A stretch of 17,700 nt of DNA, taken from positions 1-17,700 of the forward strand of contig JAHDHM010000028.1 in assembly GCA_020631315.1 (NCBI GenBank), in the 5' to 3' direction. Below, piece by piece: positions 6,600-13,880 of the stretch. The position numbers and the translations under genes are program-made. The DNA comes from Acidimicrobiales bacterium (GTDB lineage Bacteria; Actinomycetota; Acidimicrobiia; Acidimicrobiales; Poriferisodaliceae). The first letter of the stretch is position 1; every line of letters begins with the position of its first letter. The notes below the pieces were generated by a model that made no database searches, was not told where the DNA came from, and was given only the letters and a program-made list of their open reading frames with translations.

Positions 6600-7427
6600 G
6601 TGACCGATGCCGAGTACCACCAGGCCGCCCGTGACTTCCATCGCCTGATGGCACTGGAACCGCACGGTCCCGACGTGTTCGTCGGTATCAGCCCCGTCTA
6701 TCCGTGGGGTCGGCTCTACGGAGGACAGGTCGTCGCCCAGGCATTGCGTGCCGCGGCGATGACGGTCGAACCGCAGTATCGACCGCACTCGCTGCACGCC
6801 TACTTCATCCGAGGCGGCACCTCCGACGAGCCCGTGCGCTTCGAGGTCGACAGGATCCGCAACGGCCGCTCGTTCGTGACCCGACGCGTCGTCGCCCGCC
6901 AGTCCGGCGGCGCTATCTTGAACCTGTCGACGTCGTTCCAGGTCGACGAGGACCAGCCGGAACGCCAGACGTTCGAGATGCCCGAGGTCGTGCCACCCGA
7001 CGAGCTCACCGAAGACGGGTGGGGTTTCCTGCTCGACCGGCGACACATCCCGCTCGACCGTGCGCTCGGCAAGTCGATGGGCTGGGTGCGCCTGCTCGAC
7101 GAGGTCGGGGACGACCCGGTGCTCCACGCGTGCGGCCTGGCGTTCACGAGCGACACCATCCAGTTCAACGCTGCTCGCGCCGCGCATCCGATCAAGGTCG
7201 CCGAGGAACGGCATCACCGCGACTTCATCGGCGCGTCGCTCGATCACGCCATGTGGTTCCACCGACCGGGACGAGCCGACCGGTTCCACCTGTACGACTT
7301 CACCTCACACGGACTGACCGGTGGACGCGGGCTGGTCACCGGTCAGCTGTTCAGCGCCGACGGCACCCACGTCGCGTCGATCGCGCAAGAGGTGCTCCTG
7401 CGCTACGTCGGTGACCGCGACGACTGA
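6600..7427 (+). CDS. tesB: Acyl-CoA thioesterase II (TesB family, double hotdog)
   Basis: This 275-aa protein has the length and order of TesB-type thioesterases, which hydrolyse acyl-CoA to free fatty acid and CoA in the cytoplasm. The first hotdog holds WGRLYGGQVVAQALRAA (about 37-53) and SLHAYFIRGGTSDEPVRFEV, the usual TesB signatures. The second holds ASLDHAMWFHRP (Asp215), FTSHGLTGGRGLVTGQLFS (Thr235/Ser236) and HVASIAQEVLLR (Gln263). By position these correspond to the Asp-Thr/Ser-Gln triad known for the E. coli enzyme. The start is GTG 6600, 7 nt after a -10-like hexamer; an internal ATG at 6648 would remove conserved N-terminal sequence. It stands alone, divergent from the glycan unit, and ends 9 bp before the convergent envelope operon. 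Function in this locus is probably general lipid metabolism rather than glycan synthesis. Confidence 0.9.
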   Translation: MTDAEYHQAARDFHRLMALEPHGPDVFVGISPVYPWGRLYGGQVVAQALRAAAMTVEPQYRPHSLHAYFIRGGTSDEPVRFEVDRIRNGRSFVTRRVVARQSGGAILNLSTSFQVDEDQPERQTFEMPEVVPPDELTEDGWGFLLDRRHIPLDRALGKSMGWVRLLDEVGDDPVLHACGLAFTSDTIQFNAARAAHPIKVAEERHHRDFIGASLDHAMWFHRPGRADRFHLYDFTSHGLTGGRGLVTGQLFSADGTHVASIAQEVLLRYVGDRDD

Positions 7428-7436
7428 CCCGAGATC

Positions 7437-9548
7437 TCAACCGAGCGAGACCCGCAGCACGTAGTCGCCGCCGCTCGCGTCGGCGAACGCACCTGCCCGG
7501 ATGTGGACCTCACCTGCCGGAACGGTGATCACGAGCCGGCTGGCGTAGGTGGCGAGTGAGCCCGACGGGTCGTCGTCGTTCTCGCCGAGCACCTCACCGT
7601 CGGCCGTGACGACCATGACCCGCGGATCGAGCAGGGAGTCGCGCAGCTGTTCGAGTTCCACCGTCAGCGTGCCGCCCTCGGAGGTGAAGGCGTAGAGATC
7701 GTGGGTGCCGGAGGTGAGGGTCCCGGCGAACTCCGTCGCTCCGGGCTCCAACACGAAGGTCGTGGCGTTGCCCACGACGGAGCTCATCGGGATGACCTGG
7801 TCGAGGCTCCCGGAGTCCGAGACGTCGATCGAGCCACCGGTCGCACCGCCGCCGACGGGTGCCGGTTCGGCGAGGACGAGGCCGCTCGAGCTCCCGGAGG
7901 AGCCGAGCCCGACGCCGAGCGCCTCGTCGAACAGCTCGGTACCGACCGTGAGGTCGTCGACGATCGTGTCGAGATCCGAGGGTTCGAGCGCCTCGAGCTG
8001 GGCGACGACCGCCCGCATGACCGTTCCCAGTGGAGACACGTGCCACGCACCGTCGGTCTCGACGACGACCATGTCGAACGCCGGGAACGGTTCGCCGACG
8101 GTCGAGCCCTCGAAGAGCTGATCGACCGACTGGTTCGGGACGAGATCGGCGAGGCAGCCGGACTCGCTCTCGCCGAGGCCGGTGAAGGAGTACGGAGAGC
8201 AGTCGTCGTCGATGACCAGACTGCCGTCGATCGGTTCGCCGTCGACCTGGCCCGAGATGGTCCACTGTTCGGCCGTGTAGGTGAGTTCGACGTCGGCGGT
8301 CTGTCCGTCGAGCTCGCCGTTGATGCGCATCAGGTTCGGCGTGATCGTCAGCTGGCCGGTTGCCGAGAACAGGTCGTTGGACCCGTCGATCCGTACGTCG
8401 ATCAGCTCGGGCCCGTAGGTGAGCTCGACGAACATGTCACCGAGGTCGAGACGGAACACGAAGCCCTGCACGGCCACGAGGGTCTGGTCGCCGTCGTCAT
8501 GTCGCTCGAGCTGGAGGTCCGAGATCGTCCAGCTGATGTCGTCGGCTGCGAGCGCTTCGAGGGACTCGTCGATCATCGCCTGCGCGTCGTCGATGAACAG
8601 CGACGACCAACGCTGCACCGCCCCCATCTCGCCGGGCTCCATGCCGGCGACCGCAGCGCGAAGGTCGAGCGCGACGAGGTCCGTGATCATGGTCTCGACG
8701 GCCTGCTCCGGCGTCGCGGCACCGACCGGCGACATCGCCGCTGCGAGCGCCGGCATCTGACCGGGCCACACCGCCTCGGCGAACGTGTAGGTGAGCGAGA
8801 AGTACCAGCGGCCGTCACGCTCGACCATGACGAGCGGTGTCTCGCTGACGAGGTCGGCGTCGGACGTCTCGGCATCGAGGAAGCCGCTCAGGTCGTCGCC
8901 GAGCGCCATCTCGTCAGGGTTCATCGTCACCGTCGACGTGCCGGAGGTGAAGTGGACGTGAGCGACGTCAGGGCTGCCCTCGGGGCGGTCGACTCGGTAG
9001 CTCACGTCGGACAGGTCCACCTCGAAACCGGCGATGGCCGATGGGTCGAACGCCTCACCCAGCACGCCGAGGCGCTGCAGCTCGGGGACGACGTCGAACA
9101 GCAGCGGTTCGGCGATCGCGCGCCGCTCGCCGGGTTCCATCAGCTCGGCCAGAGCCACGAAGTCCTCGGCGTTGAGCGCCTCGACGAGCTGGTCGGTCGC
9201 CTCCTCTGGCGACGCAGCACCGTCGGTCGCGGTGAACGCCTGCAACGCGAACCAGGCGGCCCCGCCCACGAGCACGAGGGCACCGAGCAACGCAGCGACG
9301 AAGACCAGGCGGTTCGATCCCCGAGTCATCGGTGGTTCGGTGTACGAGGGCTGTGCGTAGGCCTGCGGCGCAGACGCCTGAGGCGCGTACCCGTACGGTC
9401 CGGCTGCCTGCTGGGCTGCTGCCTGTTGCACCGCCTGGGGAAGGGGGCGGGTCCGGACGCCCGATGCGGCCGCGTCAGGGGTCGGCGTGGCGCCGGGTGC
9501 TGCAGGAGTCGGGCCCTGCGGCGGGTGGTTCCAGTTGGGGTTGCTCAT
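7437..9548 (-). CDS. Single-pass membrane protein with duplicated extracytoplasmic module and C-terminal PPC-like domain
   Basis: The start is ATG 9548-9546 (MSNPNWNHPP...); the frame continues upstream but is not coding-like. It gives 703 aa. Residues 1-79 are a Pro/Ala/Gln/Tyr-rich cytoplasmic tail (PYGYAPQASAPQAYAQPSY). Residues 81-103 are a hydrophobic membrane helix after an Arg, giving an N-in/C-out topology. Outside are two copies of a module: PEEATDQLVEALNAEDF then ELMEPGERRAIAEPL (from about 114), and PEQAVETMITDLVALDL then GMEPGEMGAVQRW (from about 278). A beta-rich segment with two cysteines follows (DDDCSPYSF ... SGCLADL), then a Gly/Ser linker. The last 100 residues (about 604-703) are PPC-like: HDLYAFTSEGGTLTVEL, LLDPRVMV, NDDDPSG, YASRLVITVPAG and GGDYVLRVSLG. 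The same end domain occurs in the first gene of the operon. I do not recognise the whole protein; an envelope binding or scaffolding role is inference. Confidence 0.82.
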   Translation of the reverse strand: MSNPNWNHPPQGPTPAAPGATPTPDAAASGVRTRPLPQAVQQAAAQQAAGPYGYAPQASAPQAYAQPSYTEPPMTRGSNRLVFVAALLGALVLVGGAAWFALQAFTATDGAASPEEATDQLVEALNAEDFVALAELMEPGERRAIAEPLLFDVVPELQRLGVLGEAFDPSAIAGFEVDLSDVSYRVDRPEGSPDVAHVHFTSGTSTVTMNPDEMALGDDLSGFLDAETSDADLVSETPLVMVERDGRWYFSLTYTFAEAVWPGQMPALAAAMSPVGAATPEQAVETMITDLVALDLRAAVAGMEPGEMGAVQRWSSLFIDDAQAMIDESLEALAADDISWTISDLQLERHDDGDQTLVAVQGFVFRLDLGDMFVELTYGPELIDVRIDGSNDLFSATGQLTITPNLMRINGELDGQTADVELTYTAEQWTISGQVDGEPIDGSLVIDDDCSPYSFTGLGESESGCLADLVPNQSVDQLFEGSTVGEPFPAFDMVVVETDGAWHVSPLGTVMRAVVAQLEALEPSDLDTIVDDLTVGTELFDEALGVGLGSSGSSSGLVLAEPAPVGGGATGGSIDVSDSGSLDQVIPMSSVVGNATTFVLEPGATEFAGTLTSGTHDLYAFTSEGGTLTVELEQLRDSLLDPRVMVVTADGEVLGENDDDPSGSLATYASRLVITVPAGEVHIRAGAFADASGGDYVLRVSLG

Positions 9549-9687
9549 GACGACGTCCGGGTGGTGATCGGTCGGTTCTCCGATCGGTCTGGCGGGCGCC
9601 CGAAGCGAGGGAAACGGACGAGATTCCGGGGGGTGCCGGATCCGGCTGTGTCGAGTTCCCTCGGACCGAACACCCGTGTGGCAGCGG
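9549..9687 (-). other. intergenic gap within the envelope operon
   Basis: A 139-bp gap separates two co-directional genes, wider than the other junction of this operon (1-bp overlap). I see no clear hairpin with a T-tract, no strong Shine-Dalgarno sequence and no convincing -10/-35 pair, so it may be a leader or hold an internal promoter. An open frame crosses it but reads as non-coding. Confidence 0.35.
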
Positions 9688-10113
9688 TCAGCTGCGACCT
9701 GGCGCCAGCGCGACGGCTGCACAGCCGATGGCGACGGTGGCAGCAGCCGCACCCATGACCCCGCCCCAACCGAGCCGCAACGCCGACTGGGCGAACACGA
9801 ACGCCGCCGCGGTCACGATCGTCGCTCCCACGACCAGCACCAGGGCGGCGGCCGCCCGATGATGTCCGACCGATGCGGCCATCAGCGCCACCGCGATCGT
9901 GACCGGTGCGGCGATCCACGCCGCGAGCACGGCCAGGCGTTCGCCGTCGGAGAGGACGTCGAGCGCCCCGGCAGCACCGATGAGATCGATCGTCGACCGT
10001 GCCGGACCCGAGCCGATGGCGAGCCAGGGCAACACCAGCGACACCGTCGCCACGACGGCCAGCAGGAGCGCAGGTCCGACGGCTCGAGTCGAGCGCCGAG
10101 CCGTGGAGTCCAT
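9688..10113 (-). CDS. Small four-helix integral membrane protein, unknown function
   Basis: ATG 10113-10111 overlaps the stop of the preceding gene as TGATG, so translation is probably coupled. The product is 141 aa with a short basic N-terminus (STARRSTRA) and four hydrophobic segments at about residues 12-34, 60-82, 88-111 and 115-137. The first ends in LPWLAIGSG, and a polar loop (DLIGAAGALDVLSDGERL) separates helices 1 and 2. Apart from the one at 131 there are no cysteines, and no charged residues within helices suggest transport or catalysis. It sits between two PPC-domain membrane proteins and may be a partner or membrane adaptor for them. No family is recognised; the coding call rests on good hydrophobic pattern, tight coupling and actinobacterial composition. 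Confidence 0.75.
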   Translation of the reverse strand: MDSTARRSTRAVGPALLLAVVATVSLVLPWLAIGSGPARSTIDLIGAAGALDVLSDGERLAVLAAWIAAPVTIAVALMAASVGHHRAAAALVLVVGATIVTAAAFVFAQSALRLGWGGVMGAAAATVAIGCAAVALAPGRS

Positions 10114-11627
10114 CAGGCGAAGCGGATGGTGATGGTGTAGCCGCCGCCACCCTCGTCGCCGAACGTACGGGCTTCGATGCGGTACGAGCCGGCCGGGATG
10201 TCGAGCTCGAGACGGCTCGCGAACAGCGGCAACCCGGCATCGGCCTCGGCGTCGTCGTTCATGTCGAGTTCCTGGCCGTTCTCGTCGGTGAGGACGATCA
10301 GCGGATCGAGATCCGTGCCCTCGTCCTGGACCATCTCGATGATGAGACGTTCCGGTCCGCCGCTGAACGAGTAGACGTCGAACTCGCCGGCCGCCAAGTC
10401 GCCTCGCTGCGACGTCGGCGAGACCGACACGGCGATCGGCGTGGCCTCCGGAAGCGCCGCGTCCTCGCCCCCGCCGTCTGCATCACCGTCACCGGCGCCG
10501 TCGGCGGGTCCCTGCTCGGGGGCGAGCGTCAGCTCGTCCAGGCTGGAGGCGACCTCGACGGCGACGACGTACTGGCCGCCGGCGCCGAAGACCTCGTCGA
10601 CGATCACGTCGTAGGTGCCGCTCGACGTGGCCACGAATCGGACGGCCGAGTTCAGGTCGTCGGCGGTCGCATCGTCGTTCTCGGCCACGATCGAGCCATC
10701 AGGACCTTCGACGGTGAGCTTCGGGTCCTCGAGACCGTTGATACCGACGCGGTCGAGGGTGATCGCGATGGCGTCACCTGCGGTGAGACCGATCGTCCAA
10801 CGGTGACGAGTCTCGGGCTCGAGATCCCCGGCGATGCTCGTCGTGTCGCCTGCGGCGAGGGTGAACATCGGGGCGTCGGGGTCCGTCGGCGGCTGCTCGA
10901 CGGGCGCTTCGGCTTCGGTCGTGGTGGTCGTCGCCGGCGCCGCGGTGGTCGTCGGCACGCCGTTGGCTGGAGTTGCCGCGCCGCCGACAGGGCGGACCTC
11001 GGGAGCGGTCGTCGCCGGAGCGGTGGCTGGGGCAGCGGTCGTGGTGACGGCGCCGTCGGCGGGCGCCTCGTCGCCTGCGGGCAGCGCGACGTCGTCGGCA
11101 CCGTCGCCGGCTCCGTCGTCGGGTGTGGCTTCGTCCGCGACGGTCGTCGCCGTGGTCTCGCCCTCGGCGGTCGTCGCGCCCTCGCCGCCGGCAAGTGCGC
11201 TGTAGGCCAACCAACCGCCACCGACGAGCAGGAACACCACCGCGAGCGCGGCGCCTGCGATCGCCAGGTTCGCGAAGAACGACCGACCCTCGTCGTCGTC
11301 ATACCACTCGACCTCGGCGATGGACGGGGGCGCCGTCCACTCCTGTGTGGGGTAGGCGGCGGCGGGGGGTGAGGTGACGGCGGCGGGGGGAGCGGCGAAC
11401 GGTGCAGCGGGAGCAGCGGACGGAGCCGCGGCTGCGGCCGGCGGTGCGATCACCGGGGAAGGAGTAGCGACCGGAGGCGGCGCGACGACCGATCCGATCG
11501 GGGGCGCCATCACCACGCGCGAGCCGGGCTCGCCCATCAGTGGCTGGGCAGGGGGAAGCACCAACAGTCGGCCGTTGGCCGGCGCGGATCCGGTACGCCG
11601 CTCGTGGTCGTCGTGGTGTTCGTACAT
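10113..11627 (-). CDS. Single-pass membrane protein with mucin-like linker and two PPC-like beta domains
   Basis: The start is ATG 11627-11625 (MYEHHDDHERRTG...), giving 504 aa; the upstream in-frame stretch is not coding-like. Residues 1-105 form a cytoplasmic tail with a dense Pro/Ala tract and a final acidic patch (EVEWYDDDEGRSF). A membrane helix lies at about 115-141 (NLAIAGAALAVVFLLVGGGW). Residues 142-248 are a long linker rich in Thr, Ala, Pro, Asp and Glu, with runs such as TTTAAPATAPATT and TTTAAPATTTTTEAEAP. Two PPC-like (pre-peptidase C-terminal type) domains follow: about 249-357 (EPETRHRWTIGLTAGDAI, EDPKLTVEGPDG, ENDDA, GTYDVIV) and about 394-504 (GEFDVYSFSGGPERL, LDPLIVLTDENG, MNDDAEAD, FASRLELDIPAG). 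No enzymatic domain is visible, although PPC domains usually accompany secreted hydrolases. It heads a likely three-gene operon with the next two minus-strand genes. The role is probably in the cell envelope; ligand unknown. Confidence 0.82.
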   Translation of the reverse strand: MYEHHDDHERRTGSAPANGRLLVLPPAQPLMGEPGSRVVMAPPIGSVVAPPPVATPSPVIAPPAAAAAPSAAPAAPFAAPPAAVTSPPAAAYPTQEWTAPPSIAEVEWYDDDEGRSFFANLAIAGAALAVVFLLVGGGWLAYSALAGGEGATTAEGETTATTVADEATPDDGAGDGADDVALPAGDEAPADGAVTTTAAPATAPATTAPEVRPVGGAATPANGVPTTTAAPATTTTTEAEAPVEQPPTDPDAPMFTLAAGDTTSIAGDLEPETRHRWTIGLTAGDAIAITLDRVGINGLEDPKLTVEGPDGSIVAENDDATADDLNSAVRFVATSSGTYDVIVDEVFGAGGQYVVAVEVASSLDELTLAPEQGPADGAGDGDADGGGEDAALPEATPIAVSVSPTSQRGDLAAGEFDVYSFSGGPERLIIEMVQDEGTDLDPLIVLTDENGQELDMNDDAEADAGLPLFASRLELDIPAGSYRIEARTFGDEGGGGYTITIRFA

Positions 11628-11784
11628 GAGGTTCGGGCCAGGGGGGAGTGGACGTCTACCTGCACGATCGGCACCTTGGGGACCGAACGAGAGGGAACCT
11701 GACCGATCTGTTGCAGGGGTGGTCGTGTGCCCCCGTCGCACGTCCGATAACTTGCGGCCCCGTGCCTCGTCCTCCCCGGGCCCG
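11628..11784. promoter_or_regulatory. divergent intergenic region, envelope operon and hemolysin III gene
   Basis: This 157-bp gap separates two divergent starts. On the plus strand TAACTT at 11748-11753 fits TANNNT and would give a leader of about 25 nt before ATG 11785. No matching -35 is evident. On the minus strand GTAGACGT (around 11667-11674) is a weak -10-like candidate. Neither start has a good Shine-Dalgarno sequence. Confidence 0.3.
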
Positions 11785-12420
11785 ATGACCGCGGTCGCAG
11801 CTCCGAAACCACGTTGGCGTGGCGTCAGCCATCAGTGGTCGTTCTTCGCCTGCATCCCGATCGGTGTCGCCGTCGTCGCGACGCAGCTGTCCGGTGAGTG
11901 GATCGCTGCGCTCGTGTACGTGCTGTGCGTCCTGTCGATGTTCGGGCTGAGCGCGTTGTACCACCGGGTCGACTGGTCGGACCGCTGGCGCCCGCACATG
12001 CTGCAGCTCGACAAGACCGGGATCTACCTGATGATCGCCGGCAGCTTCACCCCGATCGCGATCAATCTCGACGGCCAGCGCTACGACGTGCTGCTCGCCG
12101 TGGTGTGGGTGCTGACGGCCATCTTGATCGCCGGACTCTGGGTGCCGTGGACGCCGCCGTACGGCACGATCACGACGACGATGATGGCCGTGGGTTGGCT
12201 CGGTCTCCTTGCCACTCCGGCGATGGCCGACCAGTACGGACCCGGGTTCGTCGGCTACATCATCGCCGGTGGCCTCTTCTTCAGCGTGGGTGCGGTCCTG
12301 CTGGCTCTGCGTCGGCCCGTCCTGTGGCCCGAGACGTTCGGCTACCACGAGCTCTGGCACGTCCTCGTGATCCTCGGCTCCCTGATCCACTTCATCGGTC
12401 TCGTCCGCTATGTGTTCTGA
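11785..12420 (+). CDS. Hemolysin III / PAQR-family seven-helix membrane protein
   Basis: ATG 11785 gives 211 aa, the normal size for bacterial hemolysin III (YqfA-like) proteins; the frame upstream is low-complexity shadow of the divergent gene. Seven hydrophobic segments can be drawn. The family metal-site residues are present: S56-x3-H60 in GLSALYHRVDW, D76 in QLDKTGIYLMIAGSFTPI, and H188-x3-H192 in GYHELWHVLVILGSLIHF. These form the proposed zinc site of the CREST/PAQR superfamily, thought to act as lipid hydrolases or sensors; haemolytic activity is not implied by the name. It is divergent from the envelope operon and 23 bp ahead of the methyltransferase gene, so the two may share a transcript. 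Family assignment is firm and the substrate is unknown. Confidence 0.9.
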   Translation: MTAVAAPKPRWRGVSHQWSFFACIPIGVAVVATQLSGEWIAALVYVLCVLSMFGLSALYHRVDWSDRWRPHMLQLDKTGIYLMIAGSFTPIAINLDGQRYDVLLAVVWVLTAILIAGLWVPWTPPYGTITTTMMAVGWLGLLATPAMADQYGPGFVGYIIAGGLFFSVGAVLLALRRPVLWPETFGYHELWHVLVILGSLIHFIGLVRYVF

Positions 12421-12443
12421 TCCCGCTGTGTCTTTTGAGTGCT

Positions 12444-13076
12444 GTGTCGTCTGAGCCGACCGGCGAGACAGAGCGCTATCTGGCCCGCGAGGTCGACGGC
12501 CGTATGGTCCGCCTCATCGATCGCTGGATCGACGAGGGCACGAGCTCGGTGATCGACGTCGCATGCGGTTCCGGCATCTACGGCGCTGCGCTGGCGGCAC
12601 GTGCCGACGCGGTCGACGCCATCGATCTCGACCCCGAACTCACCCGGGTCGCCGGCGACCGAGCGTGCTACCGCGCCGTGTTCACGGGTCCCGTCGACGA
12701 GCTGTCGTCATTCGACGCCGGGGCCTACGACGTCGGTTTCTGCAGCGAGTTCCTGGAACACGTCCGCTCCGAGGAACTCGACGCGGTGGTGGACGCCATC
12801 GAACACGTGGTGTCTCGTCGCCTCGTCATCACGGTGCCGAACCCGCGCTCGCCGCACTTCCGTCAGGACCCGACGCACGTGCTCGAGTACCGGGTGACGA
12901 CGCTCGCCCGTCGGTTGAACGAGCGCGGCACGTTCGACTACCGGCTCCTGCCGCTCGGCTTCGCCGATCAGCACAAGAACGCGCTGGTGCGGCTGCTCGA
13001 CGTCCCAGCACGGCGATGGGCGCCCGCGTCGCCGACCGTCGCCATCGTGGGTGACCGACGACACAGCGTGCACTAG
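12444..13076 (+). CDS. Class I SAM-dependent methyltransferase
   Basis: The likely start is GTG 12444 (210 aa), 23 bp after the previous stop. TTG 12435 or ATG 12504 are alternatives, since no ribosome binding site decides. Motif I is VIDVACGSGIYGAAL (about 36-50), followed by the acidic end of strand 2, AIDLDPEL (Asp61/Asp63). A DVGFCSEFLEHV segment resembles the motif 4 region of Methyltransf_11 enzymes, and RRLVITVPNP fits the post-motif strand. The C-terminal part contains PHFRQDPTHVLEYRVTTLARRL, a segment common in small glycan-locus methyltransferases where H and Y residues face the substrate. It is cytoplasmic with no membrane segment. Position next to a polyprenol-phosphate glycosyltransferase suggests a sugar or lipid-linked sugar substrate, by context only. 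The stop codon overlaps a TAGGGT hexamer that may be the next gene's -10. Confidence 0.8.
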   Translation: MSSEPTGETERYLAREVDGRMVRLIDRWIDEGTSSVIDVACGSGIYGAALAARADAVDAIDLDPELTRVAGDRACYRAVFTGPVDELSSFDAGAYDVGFCSEFLEHVRSEELDAVVDAIEHVVSRRLVITVPNPRSPHFRQDPTHVLEYRVTTLARRLNERGTFDYRLLPLGFADQHKNALVRLLDVPARRWAPASPTVAIVGDRRHSVH

Positions 13077-13079
13077 GGT
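13074..13079 (+). promoter_or_regulatory. candidate -10 hexamer before the GT2 gene
   Basis: TAGGGT overlaps the methyltransferase stop codon and fits the TANNNT -10 pattern of high-GC actinobacteria. It would give a leader of roughly 40 nt to ATG 13125. No clear -35 is seen, so it is a low-confidence call. Confidence 0.25.
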
Positions 13080-13124
13080 GCGCCGCCGGTTCGGACGTGG
13101 AGGGCACGCCGAGCCGAGGGCGAC

Positions 13125-13880
13125 ATGGGCGAGCACTTCTCCGAACATGCACATCTGCTTCGTCATCTCGACGTGACCGTCGTGGTGCCGACGCGCGATG
13201 AGCGCGACAACGTCGAGCCGCTCGTGACACGCCTCGGGGTCGCCGGCGCCGAGCGCGTCATGTTCGTCGACGACTCCGACGACGACACCGCGGCAGTGGT
13301 CGAGGCGATGGCCGAGCGCAGCGACGTGAAGCTCGACGTGCATCGGCGACTCGGTGACGACCGCGTCGGCGGCCTCGGCGGTGCAGTGGTCGCAGGGTTC
13401 GAGCGTGCCGGCACCGCGTGGGTCGCGGTCATGGACGCCGACCTCCAACATCCGCCCGAGCTCCTCGGACAACTCGCGGCGACCGCGCTGCGCACCGGCG
13501 CGGATCTGGTCGTCGCAACACGCCACAACTGGGACTCGATCAACGACGGACTCGGACCCGTTCGCACGGCATTGAGCTGGGTCGCCGGTCGCGCGGCGTT
13601 CCGCCTGTTCCCGTCCGAGCTGCGCACCGTGTCGGATCCGCTGTCCGGCTACTTCCTGGTGCGCAGCGACGCCCTGGACCTCGACCGCCTCGAGCCGGAG
13701 GGCTTCAAGATCCTCCTCGAGATCCTCGGCACCCATCCGGAGCTGCGCACCGCCGAGGTGCCGTTCCACTTCGCCGGACGTGTCGCCGGGGAGAGCAAGG
13801 GCACGTTCGCCGAAGGCGTGCGCTACGGCCGACACCTCTTCGCGCTGCGCCGCCGCGTCAGGGCACGTACTCGCCGCTGA
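13125..13880 (+). CDS. Polyprenol-phosphate glycosyltransferase (Dol-P-Man synthase-like GT2)
   Basis: ATG 13125 follows GAGGG at 13116-13120 and gives 251 aa. The protein is a single GT2 domain with the order seen in DPM1-type enzymes. It has DVTVVVPTRDERDNVEPLV (about 16-34), FVDDSDDDTAAVV (about 47-59), GLGGAVVAGFERAG, the metal-binding VMDADLQHPPELL (Asp104-Ala-Asp106), SDPLSGYFLVRSDAL and GFKILLEIL. These enzymes move mannose or glucose from GDP- or UDP-sugar to polyprenyl phosphate at the cytoplasmic face. The product is flipped and used by GT-C enzymes, two of which are encoded next door. No C-terminal GtrA-type membrane domain is present, so it is a soluble or peripheral form. The last 23 bases overlap the 3' end of the convergent GT-C gene. 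The family call is strong; the sugar is not determined. Confidence 0.87.
   Translation: MGEHFSEHAHLLRHLDVTVVVPTRDERDNVEPLVTRLGVAGAERVMFVDDSDDDTAAVVEAMAERSDVKLDVHRRLGDDRVGGLGGAVVAGFERAGTAWVAVMDADLQHPPELLGQLAATALRTGADLVVATRHNWDSINDGLGPVRTALSWVAGRAAFRLFPSELRTVSDPLSGYFLVRSDALDLDRLEPEGFKILLEILGTHPELRTAEVPFHFAGRVAGESKGTFAEGVRYGRHLFALRRRVRARTRR

Noticed and set aside
7701..9758. 685-codon open frame on the plus strand
   Set aside because: It is the antisense shadow of the PPC-domain protein and His/Arg/Asp-rich without structure; the minus frame has a membrane helix, repeats and a PPC-like domain.
9999..11372. 457-codon plus-strand frame, Gly/Arg/Val-rich
   Set aside because: Shadow of the mucin-linker protein; the repeats come from the Thr/Ala/Pro-coding low-complexity DNA.
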